The notes under the pieces are model-generated. The model was given only the letters and a program-made list of their open reading frames with translations. It was not told the DNA's origin and ran no database searches. From Phanerodontia chrysosporium (taxonomy: Eukaryota; Basidiomycota; Agaricomycetes; Polyporales; Phanerochaetaceae): a DNA stretch of 64,000 bases. The stretch lies in NCBI GenBank assembly GCA_001910725.1, contig MJGA01000002.1:1736001-1800000 (forward strand). Reading direction: 5' to 3'. Every line of letters starts with the position of its first letter. The first letter of the stretch is position 1. A program made the position numbers and the translations under genes. This document shows positions 34,701 to 46,276 of this stretch, piece by piece.

Positions 34701-37700
34701 GACGCGGAGAGAGGGTCTGGTCGTAGATCATCTGCGCGTACTCCTTGGTGACCTGGAAGGGCTTCGCAATGAGGTTTGGCACGTATTTGCCGACGAGACG
34801 ATCGGGATCGAGGTGCGCAGGGTTGATCTTCTTCGAGAGGTCTAGAATAGACTTATGAGCTGTGCAAAAGCATGATCAAACCTGAGAGACTTACATGCGC
34901 GGAACGGCATGACGCCAGCCCACAAGTAGCGAGAGTGGAAGGGTACATCGATACCCGGGAGAGGGATGGTAGCGAAGCCTCTCTCGAGCTTGATGTAGCC
35001 CTCGGCCCGCTGCTTCTCCTGAGCCTTCTTGAAGCACGAGTCGATGATCTCAGCAAGCATAGCCTTCACTTGGTCGACAGTGAACTTCTCAGTGAGCTAT
35101 GAGAGCAATGAGCTTCTGTGATCAAGTAATTGCATAAAGCTTACCTTCTGGATGTCGATCTTCTCCATCTTGAGGTAGTTGAGGACGTTCGTCATGGTCT
35201 CGAGCGCGATAAGCTCTCCGGCGCAAACGTATTGTTGACCCTGCGGTTGATAGTGAGCGGTGTTAGCATATTCGGGATATATGCGAACATACCTCGACGT
35301 TGAAGTTGACAATTTCCAAGAGGCAGCCAGTCTGGTTGGAGATGTCGTCTACGACCTCGCGAAGCGCAGCATCGGTGAAAGTCTTCGAGATACGGCTCGG
35401 GTTGACCGCGCACATCGCATAGTTCGACCGGTTGTGTGCGTCGCGCTCGACAGCACGCTGCATGGTGATACCACGGTAGAAGACGACATCTGCCAAAGCA
35501 GAGATGGGGAGAACATCGGCAATGGAGGCAAGAGCGGAGTACTCTCCGAGCGAGTGACCAGCGAAGGCAGAGTCCTTCTGGACGAAGCCCTTGGAGCGCA
35601 TGTCCTCGAAGGCAGCACGCTCAGTGACGACGAGAGCGATCTGCGCGAACTGAGTCGCGAAGAGCAGACCGGCAGGATGACTGAAGGTATAGCGCTGCGT
35701 GCGGACGTTGATGTCGCCGAAGAGCGGCAGGGTCTTGACGTTGCCGTCCTTGTCCATCGTGTCGTAGGTCATGTCCATGTAGCGCTGACGGATAGCCTGA
35801 CCCTTGATACCACCGAAGTGGATGGTCTTCTCCTTGGGGTTGTCCTTGACGATCTCGATGATTGAGAAGCCGTAGACGGCAGTCAAGTGCGCATCCGCAG
35901 CATCCCAGACCGAGCGAGCAGCCGGAGAGTTGTTGTAGAGCTCCATACCCATTCCGGGTTCTTGCGATCCCTGTCCCGTGAAGACGTAGACGGTAGTCGG
36001 CTGAGCGACTTCCGCGGTGCCCTCGAGCACCTTCTCACCGCGCTGGTTGACGGTCTGCACGCGGACGACGATGTTGCCGTCGCGCATGCCGGTGTGCTTG
36101 ACAGTAGCCTTGAGCTCGTCACCGGGAAGGACCATGCCGACGAAGGTGACGTCGTATCTAAAGATGTCATGATTAGTAAGTGGTCTTTCTCGGACGGTAC
36201 TAACAAGATATACTCACGCGACGACGCGGTCGGGCTTGCCTTGCGCAACGACGGTCTCGATGAACCGCCTGGTGGCTGCACTCGACCACATGCCATGGGT
36301 GATAGTGCCAGGAAGGGACGCATAGTCGGAGAAGTACGGGTTGACGTGGATCGGGTTGAAGTCTCCAGATACCTTGGAGTATGGCTCGTTCGTCGGAGGC
36401 GACGTGAAGATCGTCGTGCCCGGAGGCGTCGACATCGTGTATCCGTCGTTCGGGAGCGGGCAGACCTGGCCTTGAGGCTGGCCGTGGCGCTTGAGGTACT
36501 CGACGACGGGGTTGCCGCGGCTGTCCTCGTGCTGGAAGTCGACAGAGCCAACCTTGACAAGTCGCTTGATCTGGTCACGAACAAAGATGTCTCCCGAGAC
36601 GCTGACGGACTTGAAGCATGTCTTGTTGCGGTAGGTCACCTCCGACTTGACGCGGAAGACGAGGGTAGTGCCGGCCTGAAGGGGCTTGGTCTCATCGTCC
36701 CACTCGAACCACTCCTTGGACTTGAGAACGCCGACAGAGGCCTCATCCGTAATCTCGACGAGGTAGTCCGGCTCCTCAATGAGCTCGAACGTGTTCTGGA
36801 AGTCGTCGAAGCGGCCACGGTACAAGAAGGACGAAACGACCTCGATGATGGGCTGGCCATCGCGAGTGACGAAGCCCTTCACCCTGACAGCCTTGCCAGC
36901 GTCGGTGTTGGTTACCGAGACGATGCGAGCCTCAGCCCTGCAGATGTCACCGGCCTTTAGCGGTCGGGCACCGTTGACAAGTCGGAATCCGTTGCTCAGG
37001 TGCACGAGCTTGAGAAGGTCACCGTCAATGGTTTGTGGGAAGATCGCCTTCATGATCGCCTATAAAAATAAATCTATCAGCACAGGGCAATAATACCAAT
37101 AGCTGGTAAAACCCACCTGCCAGCCGGTGACGATTGCGAAGTCCATGGGAGCCTGCACCTCCTTGGTGCGGACGGTCTTGAACGACTCGCTCTGGTTGCC
37201 GACGACGCCACAGAAGGTCTCGACGTGGGAAGCCTCGATAGTGACCTCGGGACCAGTGTACGTGGCCCGAACGTCAATCTCCGGAAGTACCTCGTCGTCA
37301 CCGAACCACAGCTTCCAGTAGAACTCCTTGATGCGCTTGTTGCGGTCGTGGGCAATTTCGTGGATGGGAGCGAAGCCCATCGAGGGCTTGTACACGAACT
37401 GAAGCTGGAGGGGCACGGCGACGTCGCGGCGGTCCTCGAAGAGCGTGACACTGATGTGACGAGATGTGGAGTCGTACTTGACCTCGACCGCCTTGAAGTC
37501 GCGCTTGTGCTCGCCGTGAGAGCGCGCAGCGCCGAAGAGCGAAACTGCGACGGGCAGGCCATTCTCGACGTTGATCACGACACGCTGGTGCTTGCGCGGG
37601 GCGAAGAGGCGACGAAGGGGGTTGTCGATGTACTGAGTGCCTTGGACAATGATAGGTGTGATGAGGAGTGCTCTGAGCCAGTCGAGACGAGGCCCAGCAA

Positions 37701-40700
37701 GGGTCTCAAGCCAGAGCGAGGCGTCAGGCAGGGACTCGCCGACCTGATAGACGATCTCCTTCTCCGCGATCGAGCGCTGGACGCCAAGGGTCGACGCGAT
37801 GTTCTCCGGCAACGCGACAGGTCTGTTGCCGAGGAAGTCGACAACGGGAACCTTGCTCTCGTCGCCGCCGTAGAGCCGTTCGAGGAGCTTCTTCGCGAGG
37901 AGATTGGTAATATTGCCGAGCAGATCCTTGATGGGCTCGTCCTTGACGATCGAGTGCTTGACGGCGACGGGACCCTGGAGAATACAGACACGTTGAGGGT
38001 CTTGGTCGAAGACACCATCAATATCCTCTGCAGCCCAGAGAGAGTCCTACAGAATTGATTAGAGTTATTCTCTAAAATGCATCAAAAGAAAGCGTACCTT
38101 CTTGAACCAGACCTCAAAGTTCGCATCGAGGATCGGGATGAATGGCACAGGCTTCTGGCCGGGACGCTGCGAAATCGCGAGGAAGTAGGCCTTATCCTCA
38201 GTAGCGAGGAGCTGCTCCGTCGCGAGTGGGTAGGTCTTGAAGAATTCCTCGATGAACGCGTGCGGCTTATCGAGGACGCTGTAGGACTGGATAATGGAGG
38301 CTTCGAGCCATTGTCAACACCGGCGAAGCGCTCTTCGACGCGACGAAGCCAGTCGCCGGTGAGATTGCGAAGCGAAGTGTCGACCCAGCGCTCTTGATGC
38401 GCGACGTACATGAGGCGGACCATCCTGAGAACAACCTCCTCGTAGGTCATGTCGGCGAGATCCTCGACGACCGAGCCGTCTTTCTTGCAGCCGAACCACG
38501 GCTTGTTGAAGTTCTTGTTCAGCTTGTCAATGACCTCGGCACGGCGCTCAGCGAGCCAGGCGCACGCTTGTCCTTCGGCAGCTTGAAGACGGTGTCATCG
38601 AACTCCTTCCACAGCTTGACGGCGCGCGTGGCGATCTTGTGGATAGGCTCGCCGAGCTCAGAGCGTACGGTCAGAATACCGCCAGTCTCCTTCGAGTAGG
38701 TACCCTCCCACTCGGCATCGTCAACACCCTTCGCGGCGACGATGAGGTCCTTGACGGAGGAGCTGGTATGCGCCTCCTTGGCGACCATGACGCGGGACGC
38801 AAAGAGGAAACCGTCAAAGGGCATCGGCTGGAGTCCGAAGCGCTCAACTGACCAGTCTCCGGTGAGGTAAGGCCAGACATCGTCGGCACCGCCGAAGCCA
38901 GAGCCGCCAACCAAGCAGATGTTGCGCTGCTGGCGGATCGAGCTGTAGGTCGAGATGATCGGCTGGTGGAAGTCTTCGCATGAGTGGTGACCACCAGCAC
39001 GACCACCAGTCCACTGCAGGATGATCGGGAAGTCGGGGTTGGCGGCAGCGATGTTGACGACCTGGCGAATACCCTCGACGGAACCGGGCTTGAAGGAGAC
39101 GTGCTTGATGCCGGCAGTCTTGAGGCCCTCGATGATCTCCGCGGCCTTCTCGGTGCTCGGGATACCAGCCGCGACGCAGAAACCTTCGATGGGGAGGCCC
39201 TCGCGGCGCATCTCCTGCCACAACGGAAACTGGAAGCCGAACTGGCGCGGGTTGATATACAAAGAGTTGAGAGTGAGACCGACGCCAGGCGGGATCTGTG
39301 CCTGGATCTCAGCGACCTTCGCGCGAAGCGCGTTGGCGTTGTAGTGACCGCCACCCGCGAGCTCGACATGGTATCCGGCGTTGAGAATAGCAGAGACGAA
39401 GCCGGCCTTCACGGTGGACGGGGTCATACCCGCAACCATGATTGGTGGCTTGCCAAGGAGACGAGAGAAGGGTGTATCGATGTGAAGGGTGCCATCGCTG
39501 TCATTTGTGTCAGCCTATTTCGTAGTGTAGTGTAGTCGGACGCACCTTGTCTTGACCAAGCTAGGCATGTATTTCTTACTCCACCACTCCTCGCGGCGGA
39601 TCTGTTTGCTGTCGAAGAGCTCGGCGACGCCCTTTCCCTTGTCGCCGAGGACGAGAACGCGCACGCCGCGACCATCCAAGTTGCGGGCGGTCATCGGGCC
39701 GCAGCCGCTGAGACCACCCGGGCCGAAGTCGATAGCGTGAGTAGCGGTCTCCGGGAAGTCGGTGGCCTTGGTCCAGTGAATTGGCTTGGTGAAAATCTGG
39801 TCGCAAAGAGCCGCGGTGAGCGAGCCGGAGAGGTTCCGGAGGTCAGATCCTGGACAAAGGGAGGTTAGCAAGAGACGTAGAATAGTGACATAGCCACGCA
39901 CCATCTTCTGTGTTGTATACGGGAATACCAAGGTCCTTCGGCGTCCAAAGCTCCTCGCCGCCCAGATCCTCCTCGACGAGCTTCTTCGTAGCGCCCTCGA
40001 GATAGTGGCTGTGGTATGGTACGTTGACGACAAGGAAACGCATGTTGAATACAGGCTTGCGCTGAGAGAAGGGCGTTTTGCTCTGGTCGAGGCCGTTCGG
40101 AGCCTTCACTTTGCGGAGATGGGTAACGAGACCGTAGAGGGCGCGAGGAGGGCCAGTCACGACGAAGGCCTTCGGAGCGTTGTGCAGAGAGACCTGGACC
40201 TTCGAATTCTCGGGCAAGTGCGCATTCGTCTTCTTGATGTAGGCCTCGAGGTCCTTGAGCGGGAGGCCGGCGATGGACAGCATGGGAGAGGGAGCACCTT
40301 CGCCGCCCTCGATCGCGTCCTTGACGATGCTCGGCTCAAGCGCGAGGACAGGGAAGAACTCTTGACCACGAAGGGCAGAGAAGAACGACCACTTGAGCAT
40401 CTTCTCCGAGTTCTCGAAGAAGGACTCCAGCGACGTAGACGCAGCAATCGCGATGGCGGAGCCGAGACCCTGGGAGTGACCAGTCGTGCCGGCGAGACGG
40501 GAGCGAAGTTCTCCGGGCGTGAGGTTTGCGGCCCGGCAGACAATGAGGTACTGCACAAGCTGGGTCAACGCGATCAGGGGGTAGGAGATAGGAATCGACG
40601 CGAGGTAAGAAACTGGCGGGCGCGGGCTCGAGCCGTTGAGCCAAGAGAGGACATCCAAGCCGTGCTCGTAGTAGGTGGTAGACTCCCACTTCGAGGCGAG

Positions 40701-41556
40701 CGGAACAAGGATGCGCTCAACCATCGCAGCCACGAAGGGCGTCACGTAAGGCGTGTAGATATCATAGAGCCCTTGGAGCTCGTCCATATAGACTTCGTTC
40801 GTTCCTTGACCTCCGAACAGGGCGTAGATGCCTGCCTCGCCCTTTTCGGCCGCTTGCAAGAGAGCGGACGCAGGTGCGCGCGGAACAGAGACGTTCTTTG
40901 ATTCCAGGGTGGAAAGTGCGTAGTAGTATGCGGAGAGGACCGTCTTGCGGACGTCCGAATCGAAGGACGCTGAGACATGGTGAATGTCTTGCTCCGAGAG
41001 GTAGGTAGACGTGAAGTGCTTGAGAGCGTCCAGAAGGAGAGCAGTGCGCGCCGCGGATGATTGAGGCTCGGAGTCGAGCTTCTCGGCGGTGAATCTAAGG
41101 AAGAGAGCGAACAGCTCTACGCTCGCTTGGGTGGCATTATCGATCTCAGCGGTGGTGTCTATGGTGTCTTGGGTATTGCGCTCGGCAGTGAATTGGTCAC
41201 GGAGGACTTCTGCGGCGATCCATTCGTCGCTGTGTGAGGGAACAGGGATGGAGATCTGTGACAAACGGTTAGCATGCATCCAAAAGACCAGGGCAAATCG
41301 AGGACAGCTGGCGAAAGCGCAAGCAAACGGTCATGCATATCCCCCTTTGCCCAGTAAATTCCAGCTCTGACGTGGTTCGGGCGCGTCAAAGAGTCCCAGC
41401 TTGCTCCTTCCCCCATGCCTTCATTGCCAACGCGAGACCTCCTCCTGCCAGAGCCGAACAAGAACGTGTAATGGACGGAACACTTACAGTAATTTGCCCT
41501 GAATGGATCAGGATGGGGCGGGTCGCGATGCCCTGGCTGGTCGATGGAGAGGCCAT
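28747..41556 (-). CDS. FAS: Single-polypeptide type I fatty acid synthase (fused beta-alpha), with two one-base frame breaks
   Basis: Model: complement(28747..29090, 29145..29611, 29664..30266, 30320..30637, 30690..31281, 31335..32041, 32092..33154, 33204..34859, 34895..35096, 35145..35240, 35293..36157, 36218..37059, 37117..38046, 38098..39497, 39546..39849, 39902..41255, 41488..41556), about 3,937 residues. Domains in order: acetyltransferase ([13 protein letters not shown], about residue 280), enoyl reductase (from [13 protein letters not shown], about 595), MaoC-type dehydratase, malonyl/palmitoyl transferase ([12 protein letters not shown], about 1836), ACP (Ser in [14 protein letters not shown], about 2264), ketoreductase ([13 protein letters not shown]), ketosynthase (catalytic Cys in [17 protein letters not shown], about 3361; CGHSKGG), and phosphopantetheinyl transferase at the C-terminus. 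The exon at 33204-34859 carries both the beta end and the ACP, proving the fusion. One base is missing at 38556-38563 and one at 38297-38304. The catalytic Cys codon is split TG|C by an intron. Confidence 0.96.
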
Positions 41557-44023
41557 TGTCGTCGTCGTCTGGAGTTGGGGTGACGACGTCTGGGACAATC
41601 CAGAGATGCGGACGGCGAAAAAACCAAGGGATGGGTTTTATAAAGTAGAACCCCCAACCTCGTTCTCCCCAAAGAAACCCACCAGGCGTCAAAATCGCCA
41701 ATTTCTCCAGGGCCCAAAATGGCAGGTCTGGGCGGCTGTGTTGTTCAGTCAGGGCGTCTATCAGCTCCTTCAGGCCCTCGATCACAACCTTCGTCAAAAT
41801 CAATCGTCGTGACCCAACCGTGATCTGGCGTTCGTCTGCAACACACCTCCTCCTCGTGCTGGAAAACATCCGCCGCACGAGTTGGGGGCGGTAGATTACG
41901 CTACTCGCGGGCCTCTCAATCATCGCACGGGATGCTCTTCGTCATCTACTCGCAAGTCTTTACGCTCTCCTCCGCTTCACCGACGTTTTTGGACCCGCTC
42001 TGGGGAACGTGGGGCGCGTGCAAGCGCTCCGGGGTAAAAGCTGCAGCTCTTGTCAAATAGCAGGCTCTCCGTTTCCGTGCTCCTAAATCTTGAGTGCAGG
42101 CTAACAGCTACACCAGTAAGCTGCATACGTAAGCGTGAGCGCGTTCGTCTACACCAGTACCCGAAGAGTACTTCTTCGCTCAAGCGTATCGACGCGTGTC
42201 CTGCAGCAGGCTGTACCAAGCCCTCGACCGGACTCATCTCGGGAGCCGGTATTTGTACATCGATGCGGGCCTTCGCCTGTGAGAATACGTTGCTTATCAC
42301 TTACGAAAAGGGCCAGACGACTGCGCTCTGCCACCAACCCGCAGTACAAATTGTTGGGTCAGACACATCATCCCCAAGACTTGCGACTGGCTATCCCAGC
42401 GAGATCACGAAGCCCGAAGGTCCTGTCGCCGAATGCCATCGGGGTCGGCGTGCACCAGACCATCACATAAACTTTTACACACCGCAACACGACGTGGAAG
42501 TTCCCGTCTACCTGCATCTTGCCAAACATAGTGTGAATATGTAGATAGAACCGCTCGTGCAATAGTGCCTATAGCGACGAGCCATGTCCGACTGACGCTT
42601 CTGCTACTCGGGCCCATTAGGCCAATTAGCATGTGGAACCGAGCGAACCTCACGACCAGCACTGCAAGGTTCAGAACCCGGAATTTCGCGCGACTGCCTG
42701 GCGATTTTTGCAGATTCGTCCAGAGACCAGGCTACAAATGGCGAAAACAGGGAACAGTGTAATTTCGACGGATCCTGCAAATGTAGTGAGACAGCTATTA
42801 TAGACTCTGTTTCGAGTGAAAGTCCGCTGCCGACGCCTCTGGGGAAGATTACACGTCGGCGCTACCGTGACGTCGACGCGTACGCGTCAGCCTGCGAGAC
42901 TTGTTCTCAGACCCACACTGCGTCTTCACTCCAGTCTCTCTTGGTCCCCTCTTTCGCCTCAAGTAAACTGCTGTGGCCCGGATCTTGTTGCTTGCCTGCT
43001 CTCTCTGCTAGCCCCTCTTGGCACCTTCACTGGACCCTGGAAACTCTAGACTGGGAGTCACGGAGGCAAACACTTACTCATCCGCCGGCAGGTCTTGCGA
43101 ACAGCGCTCTGGGGTCTGGGGACGTTTCCTGCCGCGTTCATCTGGTAATACTTCACACGAAATGCAAGGTGACACGTCTATGTACGGCTTGTGCGAAGTT
43201 GTACTCACCTACCCTCTGCCCATTTAGAGTATCGCAAGCCCGTGCTGCACTGTCGGCCCAGTTGCGATTGGCAGTTCTACGGAAGCGACTCAAGGTACAC
43301 GGACGGTGTGCGGCAGCAACAGGAGGTCAGAAAAGGGATTCTACATCACTATGTACGTTGTATATATGCCCGCTTAGTGTTATGAGCTTACTGACATGAT
43401 GCAGCAGCGCAGCTCGGGCTTGCTATCTGTGATTTGGCCTGCCTCTGTGAGGATCCAAGAGTATATGCTTGTCAACCCCATCCACATCCGTGAAGGCTTC
43501 ACTGCGCCTGTCCCGATGTGATAGCAATTATGCCTGCCATGTATTAGAGTCCACAACCTGCTATGTGCAACAATAAATCATTGGCTAGCCTACATAGTAT
43601 CTTGCTGCGCCCGCATGAATTCAACAAGTTTGGTAGTGATTTTGACACGATCTGCATTTTCACCCAAATATCCCGCTAGGAGGGGAACGGTGAAAGCACC
43701 TGCCGAAACGTAACATTTACGAGGGATTTTCGACTCCCACTTTCACCCGGAAACCTAGCTATCGACACCGGCGCGCAGCGCTTCTTCACAGGCTTACCTG
43801 CGGCTTTTTGCGCGCCCGGGTCGGGCGAAATTCGCACCTTCATAACCTTGCAGTGCAGGTAGCAAAAACGGCTTGATTGGCTCTTTTAAGGCCGCCGCCG
43901 CGCGCAAAGTGAACTGGGTTGTATATGTGCAGTCAAGTACATTAGATGAACGCAGGAGTAGTACAGTGGATATTAATGTCCATGTCGTCTAATTCAAGCC
44001 TGAGAAATCTAGAGATAATGATA
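41557..44023. other. 2.5 kb gene-poor region
   Basis: The right part is the 3' side of the RUS gene and the left part the upstream region of the FAS gene. Several frames of 60-164 codons exist on both strands (longest 42050-42544, plus). None has a recognisable domain, a codon pattern like the neighbours, or supporting splice sites. I see no terminal repeats or target-site duplications. A large regulatory region for FAS or a non-coding transcript is possible. Confidence 0.4.
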
Positions 44024-45848
44024 CTACGACTTTTCTATTCGCTCGTGCTCCTGCACTGCGGCAGACCCCCACAGGACACGACGCCCTTGTTCGGCGACAG
44101 CAATCTCATCTGTCCGCCAGCCCTTCTCAGTGAGCTGGGTCCTAAACTCTCGGAAATACCGTGAAACCCAACGCTTCGCGTCGTCGAGGGCCGCGCTCAG
44201 GACCTTCTCGTTGTCGAGAAGTGCCTGAGGCGCTGCTTCTGCCGGTTCGATTTGCATGACGTTGTAGAGGTGTCGCTGCAGGAACGCGGCGTGCAAGACC
44301 GACTGTATCCGGTCGTCAACCGTCGCTGAAGGGGCGAGGAACACAGCGATTTTGCAATCTGAGTCCTTCACGAGGTACGGGTAGAGGAGATACGGCTGGT
44401 CCTGTTGGATGGTGAGCCCATGCAGCAAAGAGACGTGATGAGAGCCCCGTACATTGAATGCTTCGACGCAGGCATTCCACCTGATCCTCGCACCAAAGTC
44501 TGTCGGGCTAACGACGGCCTCCAGACTGGGTGCAATCTGCACGTACTGGTCGTGCTTGTGCTTGAAATACTCGCCGAAGACGCCGATAGCGTTCCGCTGC
44601 TCCAGGTCTGCCAGAGTAGGCAGATCGCGTTCAGCTTCTGGGCGGTTCGCACTCGAAGCGTACTCCCTTGCAAGGAAGCTCAAGCGTGGAAGCGTCAGGA
44701 GCTCGAAGCTCGCAGCACGCAACATCCATTGCGTGATGAACAGATGCAACGGGATAGAGAGCGCAAAGATGGTGTAGAGGTATGGCGCAGAGTGGGAGAA
44801 GCTTAGTAGGCCGACACCCGCGGCATAACCGGCGAGAATGCCGACGGAGCCTTGCGATTCCGACTTGGCGGCAACGTCTCCCATGTTGCCTTGCCGCGAG
44901 AAGAAGCGGACGAACTTGATGTGTGTCGTCAGCCATACCTGCAGAGCCTCAGTTCAGTTCTAGCAGACACTTCAAACGGATATACGCACTGCGCCTCCCA
45001 CACATTTGAAGATATTGCCACCAGCTGCCGGACAGAAAATCAGAAGAGGGCAGTTGCATCCATAAGCACGTACTTGCCTGCACAGAGCAAGAAGTTGAGG
45101 GTTGTGGGCGGGACGACCAGAGCTGCAATCTGCAAGCCGGAGCCCAGCAGACCCATCGTCGCTCCAGCGAAGGTAAACGTCTTCGGGTGACTTGGACTTC
45201 AGTCAGACACCGCGGCACCATATGATATAGACTCGGCGCACCTATCAAAATACGGGGAGAACCTCCGAATAACCCACAGCTTCGCTACTTCGCCTGCACC
45301 ATCCTTGATGACCCACTGCACAGCGACAGCACCGAGTATACTGCCCTCTGCACTAACTCCGACGGAGACCAGCAGCGCCTGATTACAGAGCACACCAACC
45401 ACAGTGCCCACGATGCATTCCATAAACTGCAGCAGGTGGAACTTGAGGTACCTACGCATGCCGGTCAGTCACACGAACACCTGTCGAACAAACAGCGGTA
45501 CGCACGACGGATGAACAGACTGTGGGTAGTTCGTCGGGAGGAACATTTGCGCAGCCATGCCGTCAGACGGCCCAGCGGCGCAGACCTGCTCGAGGACGTG
45601 ACGGCCTGTGAGTCGTCCTTCCCGGTTCCGAGCTCCCTCCACTCCTTCTCTATGCCTCCGCTCTCGGTCCAGGACAGACGTCGCGCGCGGCCGTGACGTG
45701 CTCGATTGCGAACAGGCCAAGGGGCTGCGGCGGCTGCAGGGCCGTCTGCGGCTTCAGCTCCGTCGAGGAAGAGGCATTGGAGGACTGCAGTCGCAGGCAG
45801 GAGTAGCGGAACGGCTGCAGACGAGCGGGCGGCGGGAGCCTCGCGCAT
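44024..45848 (-). CDS. RUS (root UVB sensitive, DUF647) family membrane protein, with a one-base frame break
   Basis: Model: complement(44024..44938, 44990..45024, 45078..45190, 45242..45451, 45506..45848), about 538 residues. Family hallmarks are FLPTNYPQSVHPSYLKFHLL at the start of the domain, QWVIKDGAGEVAKL, GNIFKCVGGAVWLTTHIKF and QGNMGDVAAKSESQG. The intron at 45025-45077 uses a GC donor (GCAAGT); only that choice gives the expected CAAGGNIF. One base is missing at about 45614-45620: the text before it is ELGTGK and after it GRLTGRHVLEQ, and an extra G in AAGGA restores it. The start at 45848 is the first ATG of the frame. The biochemical function of the family is not settled; plant members act in UV-B and vitamin B6 responses. 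Confidence 0.85.
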
Positions 45849-46276
45849 CTCGGCGGTATCCGAGCGAGAAGCAGACGCATTGCCGAAAGAGAGATGACAA
45901 ACACGCGGCAAGATCAGGACGAGGTGCGCGAGTGTCTGCTATGCATGTCGCGCAAGACGAGTGTTCACCGAGCAGCAGCACTCGCGAAGTGGCAGAAAGT
46001 TCTGCGCCTCGTGTAGGCGCGTCGATGCGCGTCTAGCACCGTAATGAGCTCAGGTCCTTCGAGTGCCGTGCTAGTAATGCTCGACACTAGTCTGTCTTGG
46101 GCACAACGGCGCGGGAGGCCTGTTATGATCTGCTGTGTACACTATTTGCAAGATGAAACAAGCCTAAGTCGTCTCTCGGAGATGCGATAGTGCACAATCG
46201 GAATGTCTACAAAGCTCTAATATCATGTAGTGGTCTATGTACCAAATTACATTTAATATTCCGTCTAGGTCTACAT
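45849..46276. other. Intergenic, RUS upstream and PGM 3' flank
   Basis: Promoter side of the RUS gene and 3' flank of the phosphoglycerate mutase gene, both on the minus strand. No gene supported. Confidence 0.5.

Noticed and set aside
33325..34845. 506-codon open frame on the plus strand inside FAS
   Set aside because: It is antisense to the FAS exon carrying the transferase end and ACP. GC-biased third positions of the real gene leave the opposite strand free of stops. No domain is seen.
35260..36960. Long plus-strand frames (201 and 357 codons) inside FAS
   Set aside because: Same antisense shadow effect, opposite the transferase and dehydratase domains.
42050..42544. 164-codon plus-strand frame in the gene-poor region
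   Set aside because: It lacks an ordinary domain, has mixed codon use and overlaps other equally long frames. It is not distinguishable from chance.
45465..45911. 148-codon minus-strand frame taken as a separate gene
   Set aside because: Its N-terminal part is the first exon of the RUS gene. The rest is the wrong frame after the missing base.
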